From the NCBI GenBank assembly GCA_963743425.1, contig CAVUPU010000004.1:1086362-1150361 (forward strand): a DNA stretch of 64,000 nt, in the 5' to 3' direction. Positions 1-9,370 of the stretch are shown piece after piece. The translations under genes were made by a program, and so were the position numbers. Below the pieces are notes generated by a model. That model ran no database searches and was not told where the DNA came from. It was given only the letters and a program-made list of their open reading frames with translations. Origin of the DNA: JAJVID01 sp963743425. GTDB lineage: Bacteria; Acidobacteriota; Blastocatellia; RBC074. Position 1 is the stretch's first letter; every line of letters begins with the position of its first letter.

Positions 1-2106
1 CCGGCTGGAACAGCCCTGTAGACGGCCCGTAGAAGTTCGCCCCGCTCGGTTGCGAGAGCAGTTCGTTGCCGCTGTGAATGTCGCCGTCGAATTGCCAGCG
101 CAGCCCGAAGTTCAGCGTCAGGTCCGGACGAATGCGGAAGCTGTCCTGCGCGTACAGACCGAAAGTAGTGAAAGCATAGCGTTGCATGCTTTCGGTAAAC
201 GGGCGGTATTCCTTCGTCTTCTCATCCGCATTCGTGGTCACTGGAAACGCTCGTGATCCGCCCCGTCAACAGCGCATAGAGATTGAGCGCATTGTTGATA
301 TCGTTGCCGCTGGTGTTGATGTTCGGCAGCGCGTTCCGCAGAATGGTGTTCATCGGATCGCTCGCCACTACTCCGAAGTTGTATTGCGGCACGCCGGCGG
401 TGGCCCAGGAGTGTGAGTAGAAAGTGGTGTGCAGCAAGGTGCCGCCCATCGTCAGCGTGTGCCGCCCTTTGACCCAGTTCAGGTTGTCGGTGAACTGGTA
501 GACGGGGTTATTGCGCACGTCCGTCGCCACGTTCGGAATATAGGCCTCAATCAACGGCGTATTGATAATGCGGTTGCCGTGTTCGGCAAAGCGTTTCGGG
601 TCGGCGTCAATAAAGAAATACTCGCCGTTGCCTTGAACGCCGAAGGTCGCCGTTGTTGATCATGTTCGGCTTGATCGTCCAATCCACCGAGTTGGTCGCC
701 ACGTAGGGCGTGGCCGAGGAGTGAATATTGCCGCCATCGGGCCCGACGAAATTGAATGGACTGTTGGGGTAGGGCGCAGTGCCGCTGGTGAAATCGCTAC
801 TCCGCAGGTTCCAGGTGCCATGCCAGGCGACCGTCGGGGTGATCTGGTAATCCAGGCGCGCAGTCGGGAATGACTGCATGGTATTGAGAGACTGACTCCA
901 TTGCATGTTCTGCATGAATTCGGTCGGGATGCCCGAAATCGGCACAAAACCGGAGGCCCCCGATTGCGAAGCGTTGATCTTGCTCAAGATGCCCGCGATG
1001 GTCGGATCAATCGGCGCTGGTGTGCCCCGCAGCGCCCGCCACGTTCAGCACATTCACCGTCCGCTTGACGCCATCGGTGCCAAGATAGGTAAAGTCGCCC
1101 TGCTGCGCGGCCGCAGTCAGGACGCCTTGTTGAAATGTTGAAGTGCTGGGTGCTGGTTGGGCTTCATAGTAAGCGAAGAAAAACAGCTTGTTCTTGAAGC
1201 GATCAAAGAACGGGAGCAGCGGCCCGCCGATGGAGCCGACCGCGTTGTGATTGCGCGTCTTGTTGCGCGGCAGTCCCTGGTAGATTCCTGAAGAACGAGT
1301 TGGCGTTGAGCGCTTCGTTGGTTCCCTGATAAAGCACCTTGCCGTGATACTGGTCGGTGCCGCGCTTGGTCGTCAGGCGGATCTGCATCGCGCCTTCGCC
1401 GCCCGCATCCGCGCCCAGCCCCGTGGTCGAAACGCTCACCTCTTCGATGGCGTCAATGCGCGCCGGAGCGAAGGCGAAGAAGCTCGTGCCGCCGCTCTTG
1501 AAGCGCTGGGAGTTGTTGTTCATGCCGTCGAGCGTGATGTTGAGCGAGGCATTGGGCAGGCCGTTGTACGTGCTGTTCCGCTCACTGGTGCTTCTCATAT
1601 TGCCCGCGATCAGCGTGGCGAAGTTGAGACCGTCACGGCCGGCGTAGGGCAGGTTCTGGACCAGCTTGTTGTTGATCGTGCCGCCGACTTCGGTCGTGGT
1701 TGTGTTGAGTTGCTCCGCGCTCGCCGCCACCTGGACTGTTTCAGCCGTGGCGCCGACCTTCAGGTCAACTGACACATCGGTGGTGCGTCCTGACTCGACG
1801 GTGATTGCGGCAATGACCGTGGTCTGAAAGCCGGTGGCGGTCACGCGTGAGCTTGTATGAGCCAAACTGTAGATTGGGGAAGAGAAATCCACCGTCGCTG
1901 GAAGAAACGGTGGCGTACTCAATCCCGGTGGAAGTATCCACCAATTTGATCGTGGCGTTCGGAATCACGGCCCCGGATTGGTCCCGGACAATTCCGCGAA
2001 TTCCTGTAGTTGTGATTTGAGCCAGGCTGGCGACAGCCAGCGCGGCGATGACAGCGGCGTGAACTAAGGCCCGCAGCGGCAGGCCGAGCAGTGTACGTGT
2101 TTTCAT
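1..2106 (-). pseudogene. Oar-like TonB-dependent receptor, frameshifted, 3' end outside window
   Basis: Outer-membrane TonB-dependent transporter of the acidobacterial Oar type, for a large or unknown substrate. The start is the ATG at 2106, preceded by GGGAGGAA; a signal peptide ends near LAQ, followed by a carboxypeptidase-regulatory-like beta domain (TGIRGIVRDQSGAVIPNA), a plug region (GRDGLNFATLI, NITLDGMNNNS) and barrel strands (NLNWVKGRHTLTMGG). The reading frame changes near 1842, 1283, 1035, 650 and 240. Each change restores homologous sequence if one base is removed. Either a decaying pseudogene or a poorly polished stretch of assembly; five events of the same sign favour the second. 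The C-terminal part continues beyond base 1. Confidence 0.8.
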
Positions 2107-2147
2107 GGCTTCCTCCCAAAAGCGACCTATGCTTTCCCGGAGGGCCC

Positions 2148-2174
2148 AGGGAGTCCAGGGAGTCCAGGGAGCAT
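2148..2174. repeat. 9-bp tandem repeat upstream of the TonB receptor
   Basis: Two exact copies and one partial copy of AGGGAGTCC lie about 40 bases upstream of the receptor start, in the 5' leader or promoter zone between it and the divergent AraC gene. The rest of 2107-2544 shows no gene. Promoters for both divergent genes should lie here but I cannot place them with confidence. Confidence 0.5.
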
Positions 2175-2544
2175 GGATTGCTTGATGTAGTTCCAAGCAG
2201 GAGACAGGTCAGACAGCAGTTTTCTACGCGAGACAAAGATACCGATCCCATTAGAACGCCAGGTGGGGCAATCCGTCTTGTATCCTTGAAAGATCGCTTG
2301 AATCATCTTAGGGCGCAAAAGCTGAAATGGCTTTGACTGAAGCGACTAACCCATTGTATACAATAGCGAATTCCGGAAGGGGCGAAGCAGGTTTTAGCCC
2401 CATTTCCAATCTGACAGCCGTTGACTTATTAAGGCGCCAGCACAAATTAATTGAGCGCAGAGAAGACTAGCTTTGTTCGGGAATTTCCGAATCACTCCAG
2501 CGATATTCGGGCGATATTCGGGTCTTAACTGAGAGGAGCCTCCT

Positions 2545-3376
2545 ATGCCGCTGCAATTGCCACCGGGCAGCCTGTATGGCGAGACTTTGAGAAGCCACAA
2601 GGTGTCGAGCTTCGATTTGTCGGAGCGCGTCTACCCGGCTCGCTTCAGGACCCCGAGGCATTCGCACAAGCAGGCCTTATTCTGCTACGTCGTGCAAGGC
2701 GACTACACGGAAACATACGGCAGAAAGACCCGCGAATGCAGCCCGTCGGCGCTGCTCTTCCACCCGGCGAACGAAACGCATGCGGAGCATTTCCACGATT
2801 CGGGCGGGCGATCTTTCATCATCGAGATCGCTCCTGAATGGCTGGAACGCGCGCGCGAATACGCGGCCGTGGTGGACGACCCCGCTGAATTTCATGGGGG
2901 GACTCACGAATTGCTGGCCAGACGACTCTACAAGGAATTCACGCTGATGGATGGGGTCTCCCCACTCGTGATCGAAGGGCTGATGCTCGAAATGATCGGA
3001 GAGACCGCTCGCCTTAACGCCTATAACTCGAGAATAAGCGCGAATCTGGCGCCGCGGTGGCTCCAGCAGGCCAGAGATCTTCTGCACGCGCGCTTCACCG
3101 AGCGCCTCACACTGGCGGAGTTGGCGCAGCGACGTCGGCGTGCATCCGGTCCATTTGGCTCAGGCGTTTCACAAGTCTTACCAGCGCACAGTCGGAGATT
3201 ACGTGCGGCAATTGCGAATCGAATACGCCTGTCACGAACTTGGCGCGTCTGAAACGCCGATTGTCCAGATCGCTCTGTCGGCGGGCTTTTGCGACCAGAG
3301 CCATTTCACCCGAACCTTCAAACGCCTCATCGGAGTCGCGCCTTCCCAATACCGCGAATCCATCCGCGGAACTTAG
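2545..3376 (+). CDS. AraC family transcriptional regulator (one frameshift near 3130)
   Basis: DNA-binding regulator, probably ligand-responsive. The start ATG is preceded by GAGAGGAG. The N-terminal half is a cupin-like sensing domain (PARFRTPRHSHKQALFCYVV...YGRKTRECS). The C-terminal half is a two-helix-turn-helix AraC domain (VGVHPVHLAQAFHKSYQ, then IVQIALSAGFCDQSHFTRTF and GVAPSQYR). The two halves are in different frames: the switch occurs around LAELAQ and is repaired by removing one base near 3130. It is divergent from the broken TonB receptor, so it may control that gene. The family is certain; whether the protein is functional depends on whether the indel is real. Confidence 0.8.
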
Positions 3377-3435
3377 AATAGTCGGTAGTTCAAGAGAGCG
3401 GAAGAAAGAATACGGAACAAACGGAAATAACGGAA

Positions 3436-5440
3436 TCAGCGCCCGCCCGGGATCGGCCCATAAAACTTCCAATTCGACGTATAGTCGCGCGTGAGTTTCT
3501 GCTTCGTCAGGATGGCGCGCGCCATCTCGATCGGGATGCGGTTCTCCTTCAGGATCGCGTCGTGGAAGGCGCGGTCGGTCATCTTGCCTGAATCCACCAG
3601 CTCTTTGTGCAGCGAATAGATCTGCAAACCGCCGAGCAGGTACGCCGCCTGGTAGAGCGGCCCGTAGCTGCCGGCGAACGAGCGCCGCACTTCGGCCGTC
3701 GCGTTCTCCGGCTCGTGCCCGACGCGGTTGACGAGCAGATCAATGCACTCCTGCGGCGTCATCTTCTCCATGTGGAAGCTCAGTGAAAAGACGATCCGCG
3801 CGCAGCGGTGCGAGCGCCAGAAGAGAAAGCCGATGCGGTCTTCGGGCGTCTTGGCGAAACCGCGGTCCCACAGCAACAACTCCCAATACAAAGCCCATCC
3901 CTCGCCCCAGAACGGCGTGCTGAACAATCCGCGATAGGGTTTGTAACGCGCCGTCATAAAGCCTTGCAGATGATGTCCCGGAATCAATTCGTGATGCACG
4001 GTCGCGCGGGAGAAGTGCGGATTGTTGCCGCGCATGCTCATCATCTTCTGCTCGTGCGACATCGAATTCACCGGGTAAGAGACGCTGATCGTTTCGCCGC
4101 CGGTGAAGAACGGATTCACCAGTTGGCGCTCCGGCGACATCATCTCCATCCGCCATGATTCGCGCGCGAGCGGCGGCACCGTGACGAGGTTGTTCTTCTC
4201 GACATATTCGATCGCTTCGAGCGCCAGATCCTTGATTACCTCCGTCTGCTTGCCCGGCTCGACGTATTTGTTCTTGACGTGTTCGAGCGCCTTGCGCCAG
4301 TCATCGCCGTAACCCAGCTCGCGCGAGGCCTTCTTCATTTCGTTTTCGCACCACTCCAGCTCTTTCCAGCCGATGGCGATCAACTCTTCGGGAGTGTAGG
4401 GGATCATCTCCGAAGCCAACTCGACCATCAGGGCTTCGCGTCCAATCGGATCGCCGATGATGTCGCTGGAATCGCCGGGGCGGACGTTGGTCGCGCCGCC
4501 GCCAAAATTCCCCCGCTGGCCGCCGGCGCCATCGGCGGCGCCTGCGCCGCCACGTCCTCCGCGTCCTCCGCCGAATCCACTGGCGCCGGCGGCGCCGGGT
4601 CCCGGTCGCGCCTCGGCCAGAGTCGGAGCGCCTTCCGCCCGCCTCAGACCCATCACTCGTTCGGTCAGGAAGGCGGCGTAATTGCCGAGCGATTGATCTA
4701 CCGCTTTGTAAGGCTCGTCAACCCACCAGGTGAAGAGCGGGTCGTAGCCGTTGTAATAGCCGAACCACGCCCGCAGCGCGCCGCGCAGACTGTTGACTGA
4801 GCTGATCGCGCGGTTGGCCACCGATTTTTTGACCTTTCCCGACTCGCCGCGCAACCCCGACTCGACCGCGCGTCGGTTCGCCTCGATCTGCTTGTTCAGG
4901 GTGTTGAGCGTCGCGGCGGCTTTTGCCGGATCGAGCTTCTCCATCCGGCGGCGCGCTTCCGCCAGGTCGATGATCGTTAGCGCGAATGGGACGAGCGGCG
5001 CGATCTCGGCCAGCGACTTGTTTTGAATCTCCAACTGCTGCAATTCGTGTTCAAGATGATTTTTAAACAGCAGGTAATCAACCTTGCCGTCAAGACTCAA
5101 GTTGTCGAAGTTGAGTTTACCGATCGTCGTGAGCCAATCGGAATTGAACTGCTTGAAGCGCGCCAGACGCGCGGGCGAGGTCTCGACGGGATATCCGCGG
5201 CTCAGGCTGCCGCGATCGGCGACGTATCGCTCGATCACGCCTCGCAGTTCGCTGCGTGACGAGTCAAGCTCGCCGGGATCGGGCGCGTTGGAAATGGGGC
5301 GCTGCTGCGGCTGTGGACTCGCGGATGAGTCGCGTCCTTCATTATTGATCGCGCTCGCAGTCGAAGGGGAAAAAAGAACGTCCCTCGGAACAAGCGGAGC
5401 GATCGAAAAGAACAGACACAACAGATTTGATGCTTATCAT
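3436..5440 (-). CDS. DUF885 family secreted metallopeptidase-like protein
   Basis: About 665 residues, a typical DUF885 length. The zinc-binding motif HELIPGHHLQ lies near residue 477, followed by the family signature EGWALYWE. This supports a periplasmic or extracellular peptidase; the substrate is unknown. A Gly-rich low-complexity stretch (about residues 270-310) interrupts the middle. The only well-supported start is the ATG at 5440 with AGGAGA upstream. It encodes MISIK and then must shift by one base near 5424 to enter the main frame at LLCLFFSIAPLVP, which would complete a normal signal peptide. This is another apparent one-base gain. Without the repair, translation would need a TTG at 5421 that lacks a ribosome site. 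Confidence 0.85.
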
Positions 5441-5569
5441 TGTTGTGATCTCCTGGTTTGTTATTGCATTGCCAATGCGCCTGATATCAAAAACCAACAA
5501 CCTAAATCGAACCGAGCAAGATTCTTACAGATGCCACACCTTGCGTCATTCGTATCTTCACAACTCTTC

Positions 5570-5755
5570 GTGCCGGAGGCACGGCGGAGATTAGCCGGTG
5601 GTGAAACCACCGGAAAAAATTCGAAAAGACTTCACAGCCCCGGCAGGGGCGACAGGCTGAACTTGGTCTGTCGCCCTTTCAGGGCTAGGAGAATAGGCGG
5701 ATGCGATTCCGGTGGTTCCACCACCGGCTAATCTCCGATGTCCCTCCGGGACGAA
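5570..5755. repeat. Dispersed hairpin element, 'ccaccggctaat' family
   Basis: Imperfect inverted repeat about 185 bp long. Its outer arms carry TTAGCCGGTGGTG...CCACCGG against CCGGTGGTTCCACCACCGGCTAA, and its inner arms carry AGCCCCGGCAGGGGCGACAG against CTGTCGCCCTTTCAGGGCT. Diverged copies occur inside the elements at 33937 and 59231. It fills most of the 5441-5857 gap, where no gene was seen. Confidence 0.8.
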
Positions 5756-5857
5756 AACGCATCTCCCAATTTGTGTAGCTACCAGCAAAGATCACAAAAA
5801 AGAGGAAATTAGGAGTTGGTTTTTATTTGCTCCAACGGCGCCGCCCGCGGCGCTGAT

Positions 5858-6982
5858 TCATCGGCGGACTTCAGGCCGGTCTCCATACTTCGCTATCCGC
5901 CCACCCTCGCCTACGGCCCATCCCGCGCCGGATCGCGCGAAGCTGATGGCGTGATAACCGGCGCCGCCGATAGGCGTCCAGCTCGCGCCGCCATCCAATG
6001 AATAATCCGAACCCGAAGGGCCGACTGACACCAACATAGAAGCCCCCTGCGCGTATGCGACCGCTGATCGAAAGCCGCCGGGCAGAGGGCCTTTCGCAAG
6101 ATTCCACGTGCGTCCGCCGTCACTGGTCGTAGCTACATTGTCGCGCGCATCGCCTTCCTTCTTGTAATCACCGCCCACGATCACCCCGTTCCTGGCGTCC
6201 TTGAAGGCGATCGAAAAGATTCCTGCCGATGGTTGGCCGCTCGGAATCGGCGTCGTCGCCACCTGCCACGTATCTCCGCCGTCGGTTGAGCGGAGCGCAC
6301 GCGAGGCGGTGGTCCCGATCCACACGTTGTTTCTTCCCTGCGTGATGACGCAGGTTCCACTGGCGGCGAAAGCGCCTTCACCCGCGAGCGCGGGAGGGAG
6401 TTTCTCAGGCGGAATCTCTTTCCAGTTCGCTCCGCCGTCTGTGGTCTTGATGATCACGAAACGACCTTCAACCGAATCGCTCACGGCCACGCCGCGACTG
6501 GCGTCCCAGAACGCCAGCGCATCGAAGAACGCCTTCGGATTACGGTTGGTGAACTGCAACCGCCAATGCTCGCCGCCGTCTGTGGTCTTGTAGATTCTCG
6601 ATGGATCGCCCTCGCCGATGCTGAGCAGATAAGCCGTTTCGGCGTCGAACGCCTCCACGTCCCTGAAATCCAGGGCTTCGGCTCCGGGCACAGTCGCCGC
6701 CCGCCAGTTCGCGCCGCCGTCGGTCGTCTTCAAGTAGACGCCATTGTTTCCGCTCGCCCATGCCACAGTCGCGCTAACCGCGCTGACGCCGCGCAATCCG
6801 GCGGTCGTTCCGCTCGACTGCGGGAGCCATTGAGGCGCTACGCGTTTTTGATTTTCCATTTCCCATATTACGTTTGCCATTTGCCATTGCGCCCCTGGCG
6901 CAATTCCGGCAATGACAAATAACAAACGTAAAATGGAAAATGGAAAATGAAAAAGCCTCATAATTATTGCCTGACTGCTCAC
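5858..6982 (-). CDS. YCF48/BNR-repeat beta-propeller protein, exported
   Basis: About 374 residues made of repeated Asp-box units (KTTDGGANW, KTTDGGEHW, RSTDGGDTW, TSDGGRTW, SLDGGASW). This is the WD40/BNR propeller pattern of the YCF48/sialidase-like superfamily, common in exported acidobacterial proteins. No catalytic residues are evident, so binding or assembly is likelier than hydrolysis. The likely GTG start at 6982 overlaps the stop of the upstream amidohydrolase (GTGA), indicating translational coupling; an in-frame ATG lies eight codons later. Unusually, the hydrophobic N-terminus (MRLFHFPFSILRLLFVIAG) is encoded by a dispersed 7-bp-period repeat, so the signal peptide appears to be repeat-derived. 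Confidence 0.8.
   Translation of the reverse strand: MSSQAIIMRLFHFPFSILRLLFVIAGIAPGAQWQMANVIWEMENQKRVAPQWLPQSSGTTAGLRGVSAVSATVAWASGNNGVYLKTTDGGANWRAATVPGAEALDFRDVEAFDAETAYLLSIGEGDPSRIYKTTDGGEHWRLQFTNRNPKAFFDALAFWDASRGVAVSDSVEGRFVIIKTTDGGANWKEIPPEKLPPALAGEGAFAASGTCVITQGRNNVWIGTTASRALRSTDGGDTWQVATTPIPSGQPSAGIFSIAFKDARNGVIVGGDYKKEGDARDNVATTSDGGRTWNLAKGPLPGGFRSAVAYAQGASMLVSVGPSGSDYSLDGGASWTPIGGAGYHAISFARSGAGWAVGEGGRIAKYGDRPEVRR
6851..6953. repeat. 7-bp-period hairpin repeat inside the YCF48 5' end
   Basis: The right arm reads AATGACA AATAACA AACGTAA AATGGAA AATGGAA AATGAAA, a degenerate heptamer series. The left arm is its inverse (TTTTCCATTTCCCATATTACG). The two are separated by a GC-rich core, and the whole can fold as one hairpin. 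It shares arms and core with the elements at 36158 and 45125. It lies within the translated start of the YCF48-like gene. Confidence 0.85.
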
Positions 6983-8631
6983 TCCTTCTGGGCGCCCTGG
7001 CCGCTCGCCGCCGGCTTGAGCCGTTCCTGCTTCTGTTTCTCGACCATTCGCGCCACGTCGGCAAGAAGTTTCTTTGCGTCATAAAGGATGCCATCTTTGA
7101 TCGTCCACTTGACGCCGCCAATCCACTCGGTCTTGCCGGTCTTGTCATTGAGCTTGAGCGCGCCGGCGCCGTAAAGAACCTTCAAATTCTCCAGCGGGTT
7201 CTGATCAACGATCACGAGGTCGGCCAGCAATCCCGGTCTGACGACGCCGAACTCGATCGGCTTGCCCTTCGGCTCGTGAATCGTAATCGCCGGATTCATC
7301 GTCGCCGCCTGGATGACTTCCAGCGGGTGGAAGCCGGCCTCCTGCAGCAGCTCCATCTCGTGAATGTTGCCGAAGCCATAGGTGTTGTATATGAAAGCCG
7401 CGTCTGCGCTGGCCGTGACGCGCCCGCCCATTTTCTTGTAATCGTTCAGCAGCCGGAACCAGACCTGGTAGAAATTGCGCCAGGCGATTTCGTCGTGCAA
7501 AGTCCAGTAATAAAAATAGGAGCCGTGGTTGGCGCGGCTCGGCGCATAGAAATCCATCAGCGAGGGCAAAGTATATTTGTCGTGCCAATCGGCGTTGCGC
7601 ATCCGCATCAGGTCGCGGCTGGCGGCGTAGGCGGTCATCGTCGGATCGAAGGTCGTGCCCAGCTTCAGGTGAGCTTTGAGATACTCGTTCCACTCAGGAC
7701 TGCCGGGCGGATGAATCTTGTCCCATAGCCGGGCCACCTGGCCGAAGCGGTGTTGTTCATCATTATTGTTCTGATCCATCGGCCAGGGCTGCACCACGTA
7801 ATCCTTGAGCAGCGCCTCGAAGTGACCGTAGAAATGGGTCACCGTGCCGAGTCCCAACTGCGCGGCTTTCAGCGCATTCATCTGCGCGACGCCGGTCTGG
7901 CCCAAATGCGCCGTGGAGCCAAGCCCCAGCTTCTTCGCTTCATCGAGCAGCGCCCCCATGATCTCCGGCCGGTGTGATCCCAACTTCAGCCCGTCAACGC
8001 CGTTCGAGGCCGCCCAGCGGACCCACTCGCGCGCGGTTTCAGGCGTCTCAACCGGGCCTTTGTCCCAACCGCTGCCTGGCCGCTGGTAATTGAAGATGCG
8101 CGGCGCTGCGATCTCGTTACGCGCGCTGCGCTCCTTCTCTTTGACCGTGAATTGATTCGATGCGAGCGGAACGCCGCGCACGGTTGTCACGCCGTGAGCC
8201 AGCCAGAGCTTGTATGGATATTCCGCGTCGGGGTTCTTTGGCCGCCCGCCCGCGTGCGCGTGACTGTCAATAAACCCCGGCAGCGCGTACATCCCGGCTG
8301 CGTCAATCTCGTGGTCGGCGTTCTGCGGCTGACGATTCTGACGCTGCGGCAAACCGGGCGTGCCAGCGCTGCGGACGCTGCGGATCCGGTTGTTCTCGAT
8401 GACGATGTCCACGGGGCCTTGGGGCGGAGCGCCTGTCCCGTCAATCAGGATGGCATTGCGGATGACCAGAGTCCTGAACGGCCCTTGGCCCTCATCAGCG
8501 GCCCGGTTTGGCGCGGGGTTGATCTGTGGCGGCGGCTCCTGCGCCCGCGCGCCAAAGGGGGTGATCCGGGCTGGCGACGGCGCGAGCGCCAGGGTGATGG
8601 TTAGCGCGGCAATGAATCTTATTCTCGGCAT
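6979..8631 (-). CDS. Amidohydrolase family protein, secreted
   Basis: 550 residues; the start ATG is preceded by CCGGAGGAACAAT. An N-terminal signal peptide (LTITLALAPSPARI) is followed by the composite beta-sandwich of amidohydrolases (RNAILIDGTG) and the TIM barrel. Metal ligands are visible: the HxH in GFIDSHAHAG, a candidate lysine in DGLKLGSH, histidines in STAHLGQ and TVTHFYGH, and the aspartate in ASADAAF. It resembles imidazolonepropionase-like or prolidase-like exported amidohydrolases of Acidobacteriota; the substrate cannot be told. Its stop overlaps the start of the downstream propeller protein, so the two form an operon and may act together outside the cytoplasm. Confidence 0.88.
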   Translation of the reverse strand: MPRIRFIAALTITLALAPSPARITPFGARAQEPPPQINPAPNRAADEGQGPFRTLVIRNAILIDGTGAPPQGPVDIVIENNRIRSVRSAGTPGLPQRQNRQPQNADHEIDAAGMYALPGFIDSHAHAGGRPKNPDAEYPYKLWLAHGVTTVRGVPLASNQFTVKEKERSARNEIAAPRIFNYQRPGSGWDKGPVETPETAREWVRWAASNGVDGLKLGSHRPEIMGALLDEAKKLGLGSTAHLGQTGVAQMNALKAAQLGLGTVTHFYGHFEALLKDYVVQPWPMDQNNNDEQHRFGQVARLWDKIHPPGSPEWNEYLKAHLKLGTTFDPTMTAYAASRDLMRMRNADWHDKYTLPSLMDFYAPSRANHGSYFYYWTLHDEIAWRNFYQVWFRLLNDYKKMGGRVTASADAAFIYNTYGFGNIHEMELLQEAGFHPLEVIQAATMNPAITIHEPKGKPIEFGVVRPGLLADLVIVDQNPLENLKVLYGAGALKLNDKTGKTEWIGGVKWTIKDGILYDAKKLLADVARMVEKQKQERLKPAASGQGAQKE

Positions 8632-8787
8632 ATTGTTCCTCCGGGTAGAGTGAAAGCGCTTGAGTAAATCACATCATTTTCTGAATGTCTTGAACAAATG
8701 AAAGCTTGCTTGAATCTGATTAGGGCGTGATCGCTTCTTGAACGAGGCCGCGAGGCGCTGTTTGGCCCTCTGCTTGCGTTCCTGAAC

Positions 8788-8851
8788 AGTACGGCGCGCG
8801 TAAGCAAGCGGGTGACACTGCGCGCGACCGCTTGCTTACGCGCGCCGTACT
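8788..8851. repeat. Perfect 24-bp inverted repeat upstream of the PEBP gene
   Basis: The arms AGTACGGCGCGCGTAAGCAA(GCGG) and their exact complement at 8828-8851 are separated by 16 bases. Without a following T-run it is more likely a dispersed palindrome related to the GTACCGCG family than a terminator. It sits in the divergent spacer between the amidohydrolase and the PEBP-family gene. Confidence 0.85.
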
Positions 8852-8875
8852 ATTTGTCTGAAGGAGAAGGTTGTT

Positions 8876-9364
8876 ATGGATATCGAAATTGTAAGCACCG
8901 CCTTTCGCGAAGGAGAAGCCATTCCGATTCAGTATACCTGTGATGGCGCCAATGTTTCCCCGCCGCTGCGGTGGGGCAGTATCCCGAAGGATTCTCAAAG
9001 TCTCGCGCTCATCTGCGAGGATCCGGACGCCCCTTCCGGCGTTTTCGTCCATTGGGTTATTTTCAATCTGCCGCCGATAGTCGCGGACATGCCCGAAGCG
9101 CTGCCGGCCACCGAGGAGCTTGTGGAGAGCGGCGCCATACAGGGCCGGAATGATTTCGATAATATCGGCTATGACGGCCCATGCCCGCCTCCGGGCAAAC
9201 CGCATCGGTATTTCTTTCACCTTTATGCGCTCGACACAAAACTCCGGCTTCAGGCGGGGGCCACAAAGCGGGAATTCGAGCGCGCGGCGGACGGTCACAT
9301 TCTCTCGGAGGGGCATTTGATGGGAACCTACAAACGCGGAGCGAACCGGGCCGCAGGACGCTGA
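8876..9364 (+). CDS. YbhB/YbcL family Raf-kinase-inhibitor-like (PEBP) protein
   Basis: 162 residues, the normal size of bacterial PEBP proteins. Conserved motifs are present: IPIQYTCDGANVSPPL, the phosphate-binding DPDAPSGVFVHWV, GIxDFDNIGYDGPCPPPG-like (here GRNDFDNIGYDGPCPPPG) and HRYFFHLYALD. The family binds phosphate-bearing ligands; the bacterial role is not settled. The start follows AAGGAGAAGGTTGTT. It is monocistronic and convergent with the kinase gene that ends 7 bases downstream. Confidence 0.93.
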   Translation: MDIEIVSTAFREGEAIPIQYTCDGANVSPPLRWGSIPKDSQSLALICEDPDAPSGVFVHWVIFNLPPIVADMPEALPATEELVESGAIQGRNDFDNIGYDGPCPPPGKPHRYFFHLYALDTKLRLQAGATKREFERAADGHILSEGHLMGTYKRGANRAAGR

Positions 9365-9370
9365 GAGAGA

